Assembly (NCBI GenBank): GCA_000173575.1
Contig: ABYL01000028.1
Span: 1 to 64,000 of the forward strand
Reading direction: 5' to 3'
Length of the DNA stretch: 64,000 nt
Origin: Burkholderia sp. H160
GTDB taxonomy: Bacteria > Pseudomonadota > Gammaproteobacteria > Burkholderiales > Burkholderiaceae
A model generated the notes under the pieces. The model ran no database searches, was not told where the DNA came from, and saw only the letters and a program-made list of their open reading frames with translations. Below, one piece after another: positions 1 to 7,771 of this stretch. Positions within the stretch are counted from its first letter, which is position 1; each line of letters opens with the position of its first letter. Position numbers and translations under genes: made by a program.

Positions 1-4
1 CCCA

Positions 5-455
5 GCTTGTGTGGAAACTGGTTTTCCATGGCTATGCGAGCGATTGCCGATCAGGTCAATCTAGTTCGACACAGACAGGTCGCACCGATCGACCGTCGCA
101 TGCGCAACAAAGCCTCTCAGGGCTTTAGCTTTCGACCATCTTCATGGCCTTCAATGTTCCCTGAACGCCGAGTATGTTCATGGCCCGCTTGAGGTTGTAA
201 GCCAACACCCGAAGGCTCATCTCCGTGCTCACCCGCCTGAGCGTCCTGGTCAGGAAGTGTGCGGGACCCATCCAGTGCTTGAGCGTGCCAAAGACATGCT
301 CCACGGTACTTCTGCGGATGGTCATGGCGTCGGGCTTCCGGTCGAGCCGACGCTGCATCGCTTCCAGCGCATTCTCGTGTTCCCATCGCCGAATTCGACG
401 ATAGTCAGACGGTGAACATCGTTCCTTGAGATGGCAACGTGGACACGCGCTGGGC
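5..455 (-). mobile_element. Truncated IS1182-like element, 3' end only
   Basis: This is the right-hand remnant of an IS1182-family insertion sequence. Its outer end carries GCTTGTGTGGAAAC at 5-18, which matches 12 of 14 bases of the end of the second copy at 34607. The transposase part (about 455 down to the stop at 125) covers the last ~110 residues and contains the conserved RRxxVEHVFGTxKHWMG and EMSLxVLAYN stretches, clearly homologous to the C-terminus of the copy at 34769. The 5' two thirds of the element are absent. The coding frame instead runs into the start of a dehydrogenase gene, so a deletion or one-ended event joined the two. Confidence 0.8.
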
Positions 456-544
456 AGACCGATGACCTGATGCCCAGCTTGAACCAGTTCTCGAACGACG
501 GCGGAGCCAACCCAGCCGGTCGCCCCAGTGACAAATACGCGCAT
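456..544 (-). pseudogene. 5' stub of a short-chain dehydrogenase/epimerase gene, cut by the IS
   Basis: About 30 codons begin at an ATG at 544 with an AGGAGG ribosome site at 551-556. The peptide [20 protein letters not shown] is a textbook Rossmann start (TGATGWVG, the TGxxGxxG type) of an NAD(P)-dependent epimerase or atypical SDR. After residue 30 (near 455) the frame continues into IS1182 transposase, so the enzyme core is lost. The gene is divergent from the AraC regulator at 646, a common arrangement for a regulator and its target. Transcription and translation signals look intact, so a chimeric peptide of about 139 residues could be made. Confidence 0.75.
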
Positions 545-592
545 AACCAACCTCCTGATCGTTTCAGCAAGAGATTAAGGATTTGTCGCTGG

Positions 593-632
593 ACGATCTA
601 TGTCGTAAAGTTCGCATTTGGTTTTAGATCGT
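593..632. promoter_or_regulatory. Inverted repeat in the AraC/SDR divergent promoter region
   Basis: ACGATCTA at 593-600 and TAGATCGT at 625-632 form a perfect 8-bp inverted repeat with 24 bp between the arms. It lies in the 101-bp gap between the dehydrogenase stub (start 544) and the AraC-family gene (start 646). It is a candidate operator for that regulator. Binding is inferred from position and symmetry only. Confidence 0.4.
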
Positions 633-645
633 TCGGAATTGTTGC

Positions 646-1611
646 GTGGATCCGCTATCAGAAGTGTTGTCGTTAGTGAAGCTGCGCAGCTATCTGTCCG
701 GCGGCTTCGATGCGAACGGAGACTGGGCCGTGCAATTCGGCGCGCACGACGGCATCAAATTTCACGCCGTGCTTCGCGGCCAGTGCTGGGTTTTGGTCGA
801 GGGGGTGCCCGACCCCGTGAAGGTGAGTGAAGGTGAATGCTTCCTGCTAGCGAGAGGAAAGCCTTTTCGTCTCGCCAGCGATCTGGCCGTCGAACCAGTC
901 GACGTCCGTACGCTCTTGCCACAGGTCCATGACGGGCGGGTCGTGACGTACAACGGAGGGGGCGAGTTTCTGAGCATCGGCGGCTATTTCACGCTCGCCG
1001 ATGGCCCAGCCGATCTGTTGTTGAGCATGCTGCCGCCGCTTGTCCATGTCCGCGAGGAGCCGAATCGGGCGACAGTGCGATGGTACGTCGAGCGCATGAG
1101 GCATGAATTGAGCGATGCGCAGCCGGGCGATTTCATCGTCGCACGGCAGTTGGCTACCCTGGTCCTTATCGAGGCGTTACGACTGCATTTGTCGAACGAG
1201 CGCCGTGAAAGCGTCGGTTGGCTTTTCGCATTGTCCGACAAGCGCATGCGGGCTGCGATCGATGCAATGCACGCCTCACCGGGCCGCAGATGGACCTTGC
1301 AGAGCATGGCCGAGCAGGCGGCGATGTCGCGCACGACGTTCGCCCTGCGATTCAAGGAGACGGTTGGGCTCTCGCCCATGGAGTATTTGACGCGCTGGCG
1401 CATGATGCTGGCCGCAGACCGATTGACTCATTCCCGCGATTCCGTTTCCGAAATCGGTCTCGCCCTTGGCTACGAATCCGAGAAGTCCTTTAGCACGGCG
1501 TTCAAACGAGTGATGAACTGTTCTCCACGCCGATATGCTCGACAGCGAAAAGCGGGGACGACTGATGCTGATGTTGGCGGTGCGGCCGTCTGGCAGAACG
1601 GCAATCCGTAA
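646..1611 (+). CDS. AraC-family transcriptional regulator, cupin N-terminus
   Basis: The 321-residue protein has an N-terminal cupin-type sensor domain (about 1-200, opening MDPLSEVLSLVKLRSYLSGG, typical of the Cupin_6/AraC group). A C-terminal double helix-turn-helix follows (about 205-305: WTLQSMAEQAAMSRTTFALRF, then SVSEIGLALGYESEKSFSTAFKR). The start is a GTG at 646, chosen because the family usually opens with this motif; no strong ribosome site is visible. It is divergent from a dehydrogenase whose body was lost to an IS remnant, so its natural target next door is gone. It may now be an orphan or regulate only itself. The inducer cannot be told from sequence. Confidence 0.9.
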   Translation: MDPLSEVLSLVKLRSYLSGGFDANGDWAVQFGAHDGIKFHAVLRGQCWVLVEGVPDPVKVSEGECFLLARGKPFRLASDLAVEPVDVRTLLPQVHDGRVVTYNGGGEFLSIGGYFTLADGPADLLLSMLPPLVHVREEPNRATVRWYVERMRHELSDAQPGDFIVARQLATLVLIEALRLHLSNERRESVGWLFALSDKRMRAAIDAMHASPGRRWTLQSMAEQAAMSRTTFALRFKETVGLSPMEYLTRWRMMLAADRLTHSRDSVSEIGLALGYESEKSFSTAFKRVMNCSPRRYARQRKAGTTDADVGGAAVWQNGNP

Positions 1612-1663
1612 CCAGTGGTGCGGCAAAGCGAAGGGCGTTCATCAGGTAAGCTCCGGAAAGTAA

Positions 1664-2935
1664 TCAGGATTCGATTGGCGCCGGGCGGTCATTGACTTTT
1701 GCCATCACGGGGGGCGCGCCGGCGAAGGATTGCGCAACGATTGGAATTCGGCGTTTCTGGTCAGGTGCAATGCCCAGCAATTCTGTCGTCGCATCGATCA
1801 CGCGATCGGCGTCGAGCGTCAGCAGGCAATCGCTCCGACTGTGAATGTGGGCGTCGCATCCCTCCAGCTTGCAGGGCACGCAGGCGCCAGCACCCTGAAG
1901 CAGATAGACGTTGCCGCGCCGCCCCGAACCGGATATCGGCCAGGGACTGCTGTCGGTCCAGCCCTTCGGCCACGGTCCCCAGCGAACCGGATTCGATGGG
2001 CCGAACAGGGCGAGGGTCGGCGTGCCGGTAGCCGCCGCGATATGGGTGGCGGACGTGTCGGGACCAACGAAGAGTCTCGCGCGTCGAATCACTTCCGTGG
2101 TTGCAGCGAGGCTTAGCTTTCCTACCAGATTGACGATGTCAACTCCCGCACGCTCCCTGATGTCGCACGCATACGCTACTTCCTCTTCCGCTGGTCCACC
2201 TGTCAGAACAATCGCATAGCCGCGCGCACGCAGGAATTCGACGAGCGCGACCCAGCCTTCGGCGTGCCACATCTTGTACGCGTAGCGCGGATACACATGC
2301 ACGACAACGTAGGGCTGGCCGGCCGCAGACTCGAGAAGCAGATTGAGTTGTGCGAGCTGCTTCGGACGATCGGGCATGGCTGGCGGGACGATGTTGAAGC
2401 AGGGCGTGATCCCAAGCAGGCTCATGAGCGATAAACCGCTTTGGACCACGTGCAGGCTGTCATCGCGATCGACCACAAAGCGGTTTAGCATTAGCCTTTT
2501 GATCCAGGTTTTGCGAGCGGGAGCAACAATGCCAATCCGCTTGCTCCCTGCCATCCAGCAAAGGAAGCTGGCGAGGCTGGACGTGCGCAGTGAGCAGACG
2601 AGATCGTAGCGGCGCCAGAGTTTGAGGGCCTCGGCAAAGCGCTCTACCTGTCTGGCGCGTTGCGCGATGCAGACCACACCTCGGAGGTCGGGATTGTTTT
2701 CCAGCACCCCACCGGTACCGTCGAATACCAGCATATCGATTTGCGCGTCGGGCCAGTGCGCCTTTAGGGAGCGCACTACAGGCGTGCCAAGCAACACGTC
2801 GCCGATGCGGCCCGTACAGATCACGAGTATCGAGCGGGGAGGGGGCATCTCACGGAACAGTGTGTCCATGCAGGACTCGCTGGGTGGATCTGTACGAGAG
2901 GACCGTCGCGGCGGTTGTCCCAGATGCATTCTCAT
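1664..2935 (-). CDS. Glycosyltransferase family 9 (heptosyltransferase-like)
   Basis: The protein is a GT-B fold sugar transferase of the ADP-heptose:LPS heptosyltransferase family. Seen are the N-terminal acceptor-domain signature SILVICTGRIGDVLLGTPVV (about 35-54) and the donor-site region VGPDTSATHIAAATGTPTLALFGPSNPVRWGPWP in the C-terminal half. The family acts at the cytoplasmic face on LPS core or related glycolipids. The start at 2935 overlaps the upstream stop as ATGA, which suggests translational coupling; an internal ATG at 2869 is the alternative. It is the last gene of a leftward group with an acyltransferase and another transferase, which supports an LPS or envelope glycolipid role. 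Exact sugar and acceptor are unknown. Confidence 0.85.
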   Translation of the reverse strand: MRMHLGQPPRRSSRTDPPSESCMDTLFREMPPPRSILVICTGRIGDVLLGTPVVRSLKAHWPDAQIDMLVFDGTGGVLENNPDLRGVVCIAQRARQVERFAEALKLWRRYDLVCSLRTSSLASFLCWMAGSKRIGIVAPARKTWIKRLMLNRFVVDRDDSLHVVQSGLSLMSLLGITPCFNIVPPAMPDRPKQLAQLNLLLESAAGQPYVVVHVYPRYAYKMWHAEGWVALVEFLRARGYAIVLTGGPAEEEVAYACDIRERAGVDIVNLVGKLSLAATTEVIRRARLFVGPDTSATHIAAATGTPTLALFGPSNPVRWGPWPKGWTDSSPWPISGSGRRGNVYLLQGAGACVPCKLEGCDAHIHSRSDCLLTLDADRVIDATTELLGIAPDQKRRIPIVAQSFAGAPPVMAKVNDRPAPIES

Positions 2936-3801
2936 GACCGTCGCGCATCGCCGTTGTAGTATCGCAAATCGGCACTCTCCAGTAACCGTTGCATGTACGG
3001 GCCCTGCAGCGCGAATCGCGCTGCCGCCAGAGACTCCTTTTTTCCCCGAGGCCGGTCGGCGGGATCGAGAAGCAGTTCTTTATCGATCGATGGTGCATCC
3101 TCGCCACTCGGCCAATGCTGGCAGTACAGGCTCAGTGCTTCGCAGATATTGCGGAATCCCGGATGAACGGGTTCACGCTCGGGCATCCCCACAATTGCTT
3201 TCGCTCCGAAGTGCCGGACGACCTTTGAATACAGCACCTTTTCGAGGAAATCATCGTCACGAGCGCGGAGTTCTGTGAACATCTGCACGACCGCCGGTGT
3301 TACTTTCGCGATGAAGAACTGCGTGGAAATGGTCTTGGTCTGGCGGATACCGTATCCGAAACCCAGTGGCCGCAAGATGCGCGAAAGCGCGTAGCGTGCC
3401 CGTTTGCTCAATTCCTGGGAGCGTTTCCATGCCGGTGCGCGGTCGTCGCTCCAGGAAGAGGCTGCGATCACCGAGTCCGGAACGGCCCGCAACTTGTGCA
3501 GATATCGGATGATGACTTGTTGGTCCATGATCCAGGTATCTGCTTCAAGGTGCACGACGAAGTCGGGATCGAATCGTTCAACCGCGCTTTGGATTGAAGC
3601 CACCAGCAGGTCGAGTGCCCCTGTCGTCAAGGGGCGTGGTGGCCGTCGCAGGAGCAGATCTTCCAGATAGGGTTCGTAGGTGGCGTGAGAACACGCATGT
3701 ACGACCGGCCACGTTTGTTGCCAGTTCAACTTGATGATCTCCATCGAGATGCGCGCACAGTCGATGCGGTTAAACGTGGTCAGGCATACGACGACTTTCA
3801 T
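2932..3801 (-). CDS. Glycosyltransferase-like protein
   Basis: A 289-residue protein starting MKVVVCLTTFNRIDCARIS, an opening typical of GT-A transferases. FVVHLEADTWIMDQ around residue 90 holds acidic residues in the place where a metal-binding DxD-like motif is expected. No membrane segment is visible. The ATG at 3801 has AGGGG eight bases upstream; a TTG at 3822 in the same frame has no ribosome site. It lies between an LpxL-type acyltransferase and a GT9 enzyme on the same strand, 17 bp after the first and overlapping the second by 4 bp. A role in building or decorating an envelope glycolipid is inferred. The family match is weaker than for its neighbours. Confidence 0.65.
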   Translation of the reverse strand: MKVVVCLTTFNRIDCARISMEIIKLNWQQTWPVVHACSHATYEPYLEDLLLRRPPRPLTTGALDLLVASIQSAVERFDPDFVVHLEADTWIMDQQVIIRYLHKLRAVPDSVIAASSWSDDRAPAWKRSQELSKRARYALSRILRPLGFGYGIRQTKTISTQFFIAKVTPAVVQMFTELRARDDDFLEKVLYSKVVRHFGAKAIVGMPEREPVHPGFRNICEALSLYCQHWPSGEDAPSIDKELLLDPADRPRGKKESLAAARFALQGPYMQRLLESADLRYYNGDARRS

Positions 3802-3818
3802 GACATGACCCCTGGATT

Positions 3819-4694
3819 TCAATAGACCACCGGCATACCGGCCGGACGATGTTTGAAACGCCTGTGCACCCAGTAATACTGCTCGGGAAAGCGGAGGATT
3901 TGCTGCTCAAGGAAGGCATTCATCGTGCGTGCGTCGTGCGACTCGCTGTCCGTAGGATAGTTTTCGAGTGGCTCGAAGATGGTGAGCCTGTAGCCGCGAA
4001 ATTTCGGCAACACCTCGGTTACGAAGGGCACGACGCGCGCGCCACCGAGTTTTGCGAGACGCGATACGGAGGTGAGCGTACAGGCCGGCACGTCGAACAG
4101 CGCGGCAAACACGGAACCCGATGTGCCGTGGTCCATGTCTGCGGCCAGCATGACTGGAGTGCCTGAGCGCAGAAGCTTCACCATGTGTTTCGCGCTCGAG
4201 CTACGCTCGATCATGTTCGCGCCGAACCGTCCACGCTGACGTTTTGCGAGCTCGCAGACGCGCGTATTCGACATGCGCGTGTAGAGGGCCGCGACGGGCA
4301 GTTGAGAGGAATAAAGCATGCAACCCACCTCGATGCCGACGAAGTGGAAGCCCATGAAGATCGTGGGTGGCGCGTGCGGATCGTGGAGGTCGATGCGGCT
4401 GTCCATCTCGACCATCCGGTCAATCGCACGGGCGCTCCCGAACCACTGAAATCCTCGCTCCAGATAGCTGCGCACGACATGCTGGAAATGCGCGCGCGCA
4501 AGACGCTGGCGCTCATGCTCGGTCTTCAGCGGAAAACACAGCCGCAGGTTGACGAGCGCCACGTGTTTGCGACGGCTTGGTATCAGATACAGCGCTGCGC
4601 CGAGACCGCTGCCGACGCGGGCAACCAGCGGGTACGGCAGCACCGACAGGAGCCGCAGCAAACCGACGAGCAGACAATACCCGAGCCTTTTCAT
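3819..4694 (-). CDS. Lipid A biosynthesis acyltransferase family protein (LpxL/HtrB-like)
   Basis: This 291-residue protein resembles the LpxL/LpxM late acyltransferases, inner-membrane enzymes that move an acyl chain onto lipid A or a related lipid. It has a hydrophobic N-terminus (about 5-40), the active-site region TIFMGFHFVGIEVG (the His-x4-Glu pattern of the family) and a closing region EQYYWVHRRFKHRP, the usual C-terminal family motif. It heads a leftward cluster with two glycosyltransferases. A tandem GTAAGT box lies at 5064-5080 upstream of the small ORF before it, so it may belong to the efflux/MlaA regulon. The acyl acceptor could be lipid A or an ornithine-type or glycolipid product. 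Confidence 0.85.
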   Translation of the reverse strand: MKRLGYCLLVGLLRLLSVLPYPLVARVGSGLGAALYLIPSRRKHVALVNLRLCFPLKTEHERQRLARAHFQHVVRSYLERGFQWFGSARAIDRMVEMDSRIDLHDPHAPPTIFMGFHFVGIEVGCMLYSSQLPVAALYTRMSNTRVCELAKRQRGRFGANMIERSSSAKHMVKLLRSGTPVMLAADMDHGTSGSVFAALFDVPACTLTSVSRLAKLGGARVVPFVTEVLPKFRGYRLTIFEPLENYPTDSESHDARTMNAFLEQQILRFPEQYYWVHRRFKHRPAGMPVVY

Positions 4695-4802
4695 GGTTGT
4701 TTCCGTGTAATGGGCTGTCCGGCGCCCCTTATATCGAGTTCCGGAGCATGGGACAGCGCAAGTTGTGATGAACGGGTGCCTCCACCGGTTCGCCGGGCGA
4801 AA

Positions 4803-5015
4803 TCAGTCGTTACATTGGCGGCCATGCAGTTCGAGGTGCAACTGGACCAGCCACGCACGGTGGCAGTCATCGGTAATCAGTGCTTTAACGCCGGGTTTTT
4901 CGCCTAATTCGACCTTGCGCGCCGCCAAGGCGCTATCGAACGCTCGTCGCGCCCACCGCCGCAGCAGCACCATGATCAGAAGCGCTACGGAGAAGGTGCC
5001 GCGCTGATAGAGCAA
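4803..5015 (-). CDS. Small membrane-anchored ORF, unknown function
   Basis: A 70-residue ORF with one hydrophobic stretch near the start (FSVALLIMVLL, about residues 8-18), followed by arginines and a soluble tail. I do not recognise the family. It is kept because a GTAAGT-N5-GTAAGC tandem box lies 49 bp upstream on the same strand, in the same geometry as the boxes before mlaA, the efflux operon and the MipA gene. The acyltransferase gene starts 108 bp downstream, so this ORF may be the first gene of that transcript or may lie in its leader. No strong ribosome site is evident. Confidence 0.4.
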   Translation of the reverse strand: MLYQRGTFSVALLIMVLLRRWARRAFDSALAARKVELGEKPGVKALITDDCHRAWLVQLHLELHGRQCND

Positions 5016-5063
5016 TGCGGGTTCGCCGCCGGATAGACATGATCGTCATGCTGAGCGTGCATG

Positions 5064-5080
5064 GCTTACCCGACACTTAC
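5064..5080 (-). promoter_or_regulatory. Tandem GTAAGT operator, copy 1
   Basis: Read leftward, the site is GTAAGTGTCGGGTAAGC: two hexamers 11 bp apart with one end mismatch. It lies 49 bp before the small ORF that starts at 5015 and precedes the leftward acyltransferase cluster. Three more copies occur in this locus, each on the strand of the gene it precedes. The 11-bp direct-repeat spacing is that used by OmpR/PhoB-type regulators. Confidence 0.6.
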
Positions 5081-5119
5081 CGGAGCATTGCGCCGGCCGT
5101 CTTTGCGCGGGCCCCAAGG

Positions 5120-5845
5120 CTACCGGGACGCGGTGTCGCCATAGTCGGGGACTGTCGCGGCGTCGCCGGGTTTCGATGAAAGCGCGCGCCGCCTTTGCAG
5201 ATAAAGATCGCGCGTGAAGGAATACTCGTCGAGCGCCGCTTGCGAGAGCAGATTCGAAGCGCCCAGCAGGTCGGCGCGGTTGCTGATGAGGTGAGTGCCG
5301 CCCACCGCGGCCTGGACGGGCAGCGATGCCGCCGAGAACGGATTGAGCAGACCGTCGACGGGGACGTCGCTCACGTCGCGCACGCTGCTCGGACCGAACA
5401 CTGGCAGCACCAGATACGGCCCGATCGGTACGCCGTAGCGCGCAAGTGTCAGGCCGAAATCCTGATGATGCCGGGGTAGCCCTGCGGGCGTTGCCCAGTC
5501 GATCAGGCCGCCAATGCCCAATGTGGAATTGAACGCAAAGCGTATCGCATCTTCCGTCGCGTCCGTCACTTTCAACTGCAGCGCGTCGTTGGCGAAGTTG
5601 CCGATATCGCCGAGGTTGGAAAAGAAGTTCCGAACTGCGGTCTGCACCGGCGCCGGCGTCACCTTCTGATAGGCGGTCGCCGCCGGTCTGGCGACGTACT
5701 TGTCCAGCCTGTCGTTGAACGAGTAGATCGCCCGGTTCATCGGTTCGAGCGGGTCGCCGGCGGTGCGCTCAGAACGCGTTGCGCAGCCGTATAGGACGAG
5801 CGTCGCGGCAATGAGTGCGCGGGCTTGCAGGTCAAGGCTTTTCAT
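5120..5845 (-). CDS. mlaA: MlaA-family outer-membrane lipoprotein (VacJ)
   Basis: A 241-residue lipoprotein with a signal peptide ending in a lipobox at Cys21 (VLYGCA). The family core is clear: DPLEPMNRAIYSFNDRLDKYV, then FNSTLGIGGLIDWATPAGL, then the LVLPVFGPSSVRDVSD region. MlaA sits in the outer membrane with porins and withdraws misplaced phospholipids from the outer leaflet, feeding the MlaBCDEF system. Here it stands alone rather than with mla transport genes, divergent from an RND efflux operon, and has its own tandem GTAAGT box at 5939-5955. It may be a second, stress-induced MlaA copy; that is inference. Confidence 0.9.
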   Translation of the reverse strand: MKSLDLQARALIAATLVLYGCATRSERTAGDPLEPMNRAIYSFNDRLDKYVARPAATAYQKVTPAPVQTAVRNFFSNLGDIGNFANDALQLKVTDATEDAIRFAFNSTLGIGGLIDWATPAGLPRHHQDFGLTLARYGVPIGPYLVLPVFGPSSVRDVSDVPVDGLLNPFSAASLPVQAAVGGTHLISNRADLLGASNLLSQAALDEYSFTRDLYLQRRRALSSKPGDAATVPDYGDTASR

Positions 5846-5938
5846 CCAGAGTCTCCCGGCAGAAGGGTTGACAGCAGGGCCGGCGACGCAGCGCTGGAAC
5901 GTCGGCGCTGTTCGTCGATTCCATGATCGGGCTGGCCG

Positions 5939-5955
5939 ACTTACTCATCACTTAC
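5939..5955 (-). promoter_or_regulatory. Tandem GTAAGT operator, copy 2 (mlaA)
   Basis: On the leftward strand the site reads GTAAGTGATGAGTAAGT, a perfect pair of hexamers 11 bp apart, 94 bp before the mlaA start. Copy 3 lies 56 bp away on the other strand, so the two face away from each other in a divergent promoter region. Confidence 0.7.
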
Positions 5956-6010
5956 GGACGAATCTCCGGGTGCAAGCTCGATTGGCACAGCAGCGAGCCA
6001 TGAGTGGGTA

Positions 6011-6027
6011 GTAAGTGCCGAGTAAGT
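6011..6027 (+). promoter_or_regulatory. Tandem GTAAGT operator, copy 3 (efflux operon)
   Basis: The rightward site is GTAAGTGCCGAGTAAGT, a perfect hexamer pair with 11-bp spacing. It stands about 215 bp before the GTG start of the outer-membrane efflux gene, so a fairly long leader is expected. Confidence 0.7.
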
Positions 6028-6241
6028 CACGTGGCCGCACGATCACATCAGGCGCCGCAACTGCCGGATTGTCCGGCGCCCGATTCCGCTCATCCGGTTC
6101 GAGCCGGACGGCGGCAACCCCGTCTGGACTATTCAATGAACAACCTGCTTGTAATCGAACAGGCAAGAACTCTGTTGTCGCCCCTTGCCGTTGGCCTGAT
6201 TTCCGGACGCGCGCCTGGACGCGCTGGGCGGAGCCGCGCAC

Positions 6242-7765
6242 GTGCGTGCTAACCGCCGCGAGCCCAACGCAAGATGGGCATGGAGGAGGTGGGAGGCATT
6301 GGCCGCGGCCGTCGTATGCACAGAACTGGGCGCGTGCGCGGTGCAGCCGCCTTACGTGCCGCCCACGCTCGATGACCATGGGGTCTGGGCAAACCAGTCG
6401 ACTTTCGCGCCGGCCCCAGTGCCGCCTGAAGAGAAATGGTGGACTGCACTGGGAGACCCGGTGCTGGACGGCCTGATCGACGCCGCGTTTGCGAGCAGTC
6501 CATCGTTGGCGCTGGCCGCGGCGCATCTGGACGAAGCGCGCGCCACCCTCGGCCTCAAGACCGCTCAGAGCCGCCCGCAGGTTTCGTTCAATGCGAGCGC
6601 GGAGCATGCCCGCGTTCAAAGCGGCGGCGGCGGCATTGGCGGCGGCGGTGGCAACACGGTGGTGGGCTCGGAACTCACGGGCGGCCCGACTCTAGCGTGG
6701 GAAATCGATCTATTCGGCCGCCTGCGGCAGGCGCAGGCGGCCGCAGGCAGCCGGCTCACCGCCCGTACCGCGGATGCCGCTGCCGCCCGGCTCCTGCTGG
6801 CCGCCCAGGTAGCGGGCGCCGTGACGTCGCTGCGCGCTTGCCAGGTCGTACTGGACGTCAGACGTTTCGATATCGAGTCGCAGCAGCGCGACCTGGCGCT
6901 GACGCGTCAGCGAGTCGGGTTGGGATTTGCCCCGCCGGTCGACGAAAGCCGCGCGCTTAGCTCGCTTGCCGACGCGCAGACGAGTCTGGTTGCGCAGGAC
7001 GAAACCTGTGTACAGGACCTGGACGCGCTAGTCGAACTCACCGGATTGACTGCGGCCGATGTGGCTGCGCGCCTCGGCGCGGTGCGCGCAACCGGCACGG
7101 CAGTTGGCACGGCAACGGGCGGACAGGGCGATCACCCGTTTGCGTTTCCAAACGTCCCGCAGGCTACGCTCGCCGTTCCGGCCAGCGTGCTGGCCGGGCA
7201 TCCGGCCGTGATTGCCGCCGAACGCGAGCTCGCGGCGACCTACGCGGAAATCGGCGTTGCGCGCGCGAACCGGCTGCCGGTCTTCAATCTGACGGCGGCG
7301 CTCACCGGCAACTGGATCAGCGCTTCTGGGTCGACGATTTCCTATCTGGCCTGGTCGCTGATCCCTGCCGTGAGCGGGCCGATCTTCGATGCTGGGGCAG
7401 GTGCTGCGTCGGTCGATGCCGCCAGCGCCCGTTACCTTGCCGCTCTCGCGACCTTGCGCGAGACCGTACGTACTACCACGCAAGACATCGAAAACGCGCT
7501 GTCGGCGCAGGCGCATGCACGCGAGCGGCTCGCCGCTGCGTCGCGCGCGCGCGACGCAGCCCAGGCGACGCTCGAAGCGACCGAATCGCAATGGCGCGCC
7601 GGCGCAGTCAGCCTTTTCCAGCTCGATGACACGCGACGGCAACGGCAAGCGGCAGAGGAAACAGCGGTCGATGCCGCGCGTGCCTGTGTTCAGGCCTGGG
7701 TAGACGTCGTCCGCGCATCGGGCAATGCCGCCACCTTCACCGCCATGCCTTCTCAACCGGATTGA
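6242..7765 (+). CDS. NodT-family efflux outer-membrane lipoprotein
   Basis: A 507-residue TolC-like outer-membrane channel. It has an arginine-rich signal peptide with lipobox LGAC (Cys32), then two repeated efflux-protein halves with long coiled-coil alpha-helical hairpins rich in Ala, Arg and Gln. A glycine-rich loop (GGGGIGGGGG, about residue 128) interrupts the first half, which is unusual. The start is a GTG at 6242; the frame upstream closes at 6197 with no better start. It is the first gene of an operon whose adaptor starts 6 bp after its stop and whose pump follows. It exports substrate across the outer membrane as part of the tripartite complex. Confidence 0.9.
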   Translation: MRANRREPNARWAWRRWEALAAAVVCTELGACAVQPPYVPPTLDDHGVWANQSTFAPAPVPPEEKWWTALGDPVLDGLIDAAFASSPSLALAAAHLDEARATLGLKTAQSRPQVSFNASAEHARVQSGGGGIGGGGGNTVVGSELTGGPTLAWEIDLFGRLRQAQAAAGSRLTARTADAAAARLLLAAQVAGAVTSLRACQVVLDVRRFDIESQQRDLALTRQRVGLGFAPPVDESRALSSLADAQTSLVAQDETCVQDLDALVELTGLTAADVAARLGAVRATGTAVGTATGGQGDHPFAFPNVPQATLAVPASVLAGHPAVIAAERELAATYAEIGVARANRLPVFNLTAALTGNWISASGSTISYLAWSLIPAVSGPIFDAGAGAASVDAASARYLAALATLRETVRTTTQDIENALSAQAHARERLAAASRARDAAQATLEATESQWRAGAVSLFQLDDTRRQRQAAEETAVDAARACVQAWVDVVRASGNAATFTAMPSQPD

Positions 7766-7771
7766 TACGCC

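Noticed and set aside
1647-1665. GTAAGC and AAGTAA near 1650 as a fifth tandem box
   Set aside because: The second hexamer does not match GTAAGT at 11-bp spacing, and the site lies between convergent genes.
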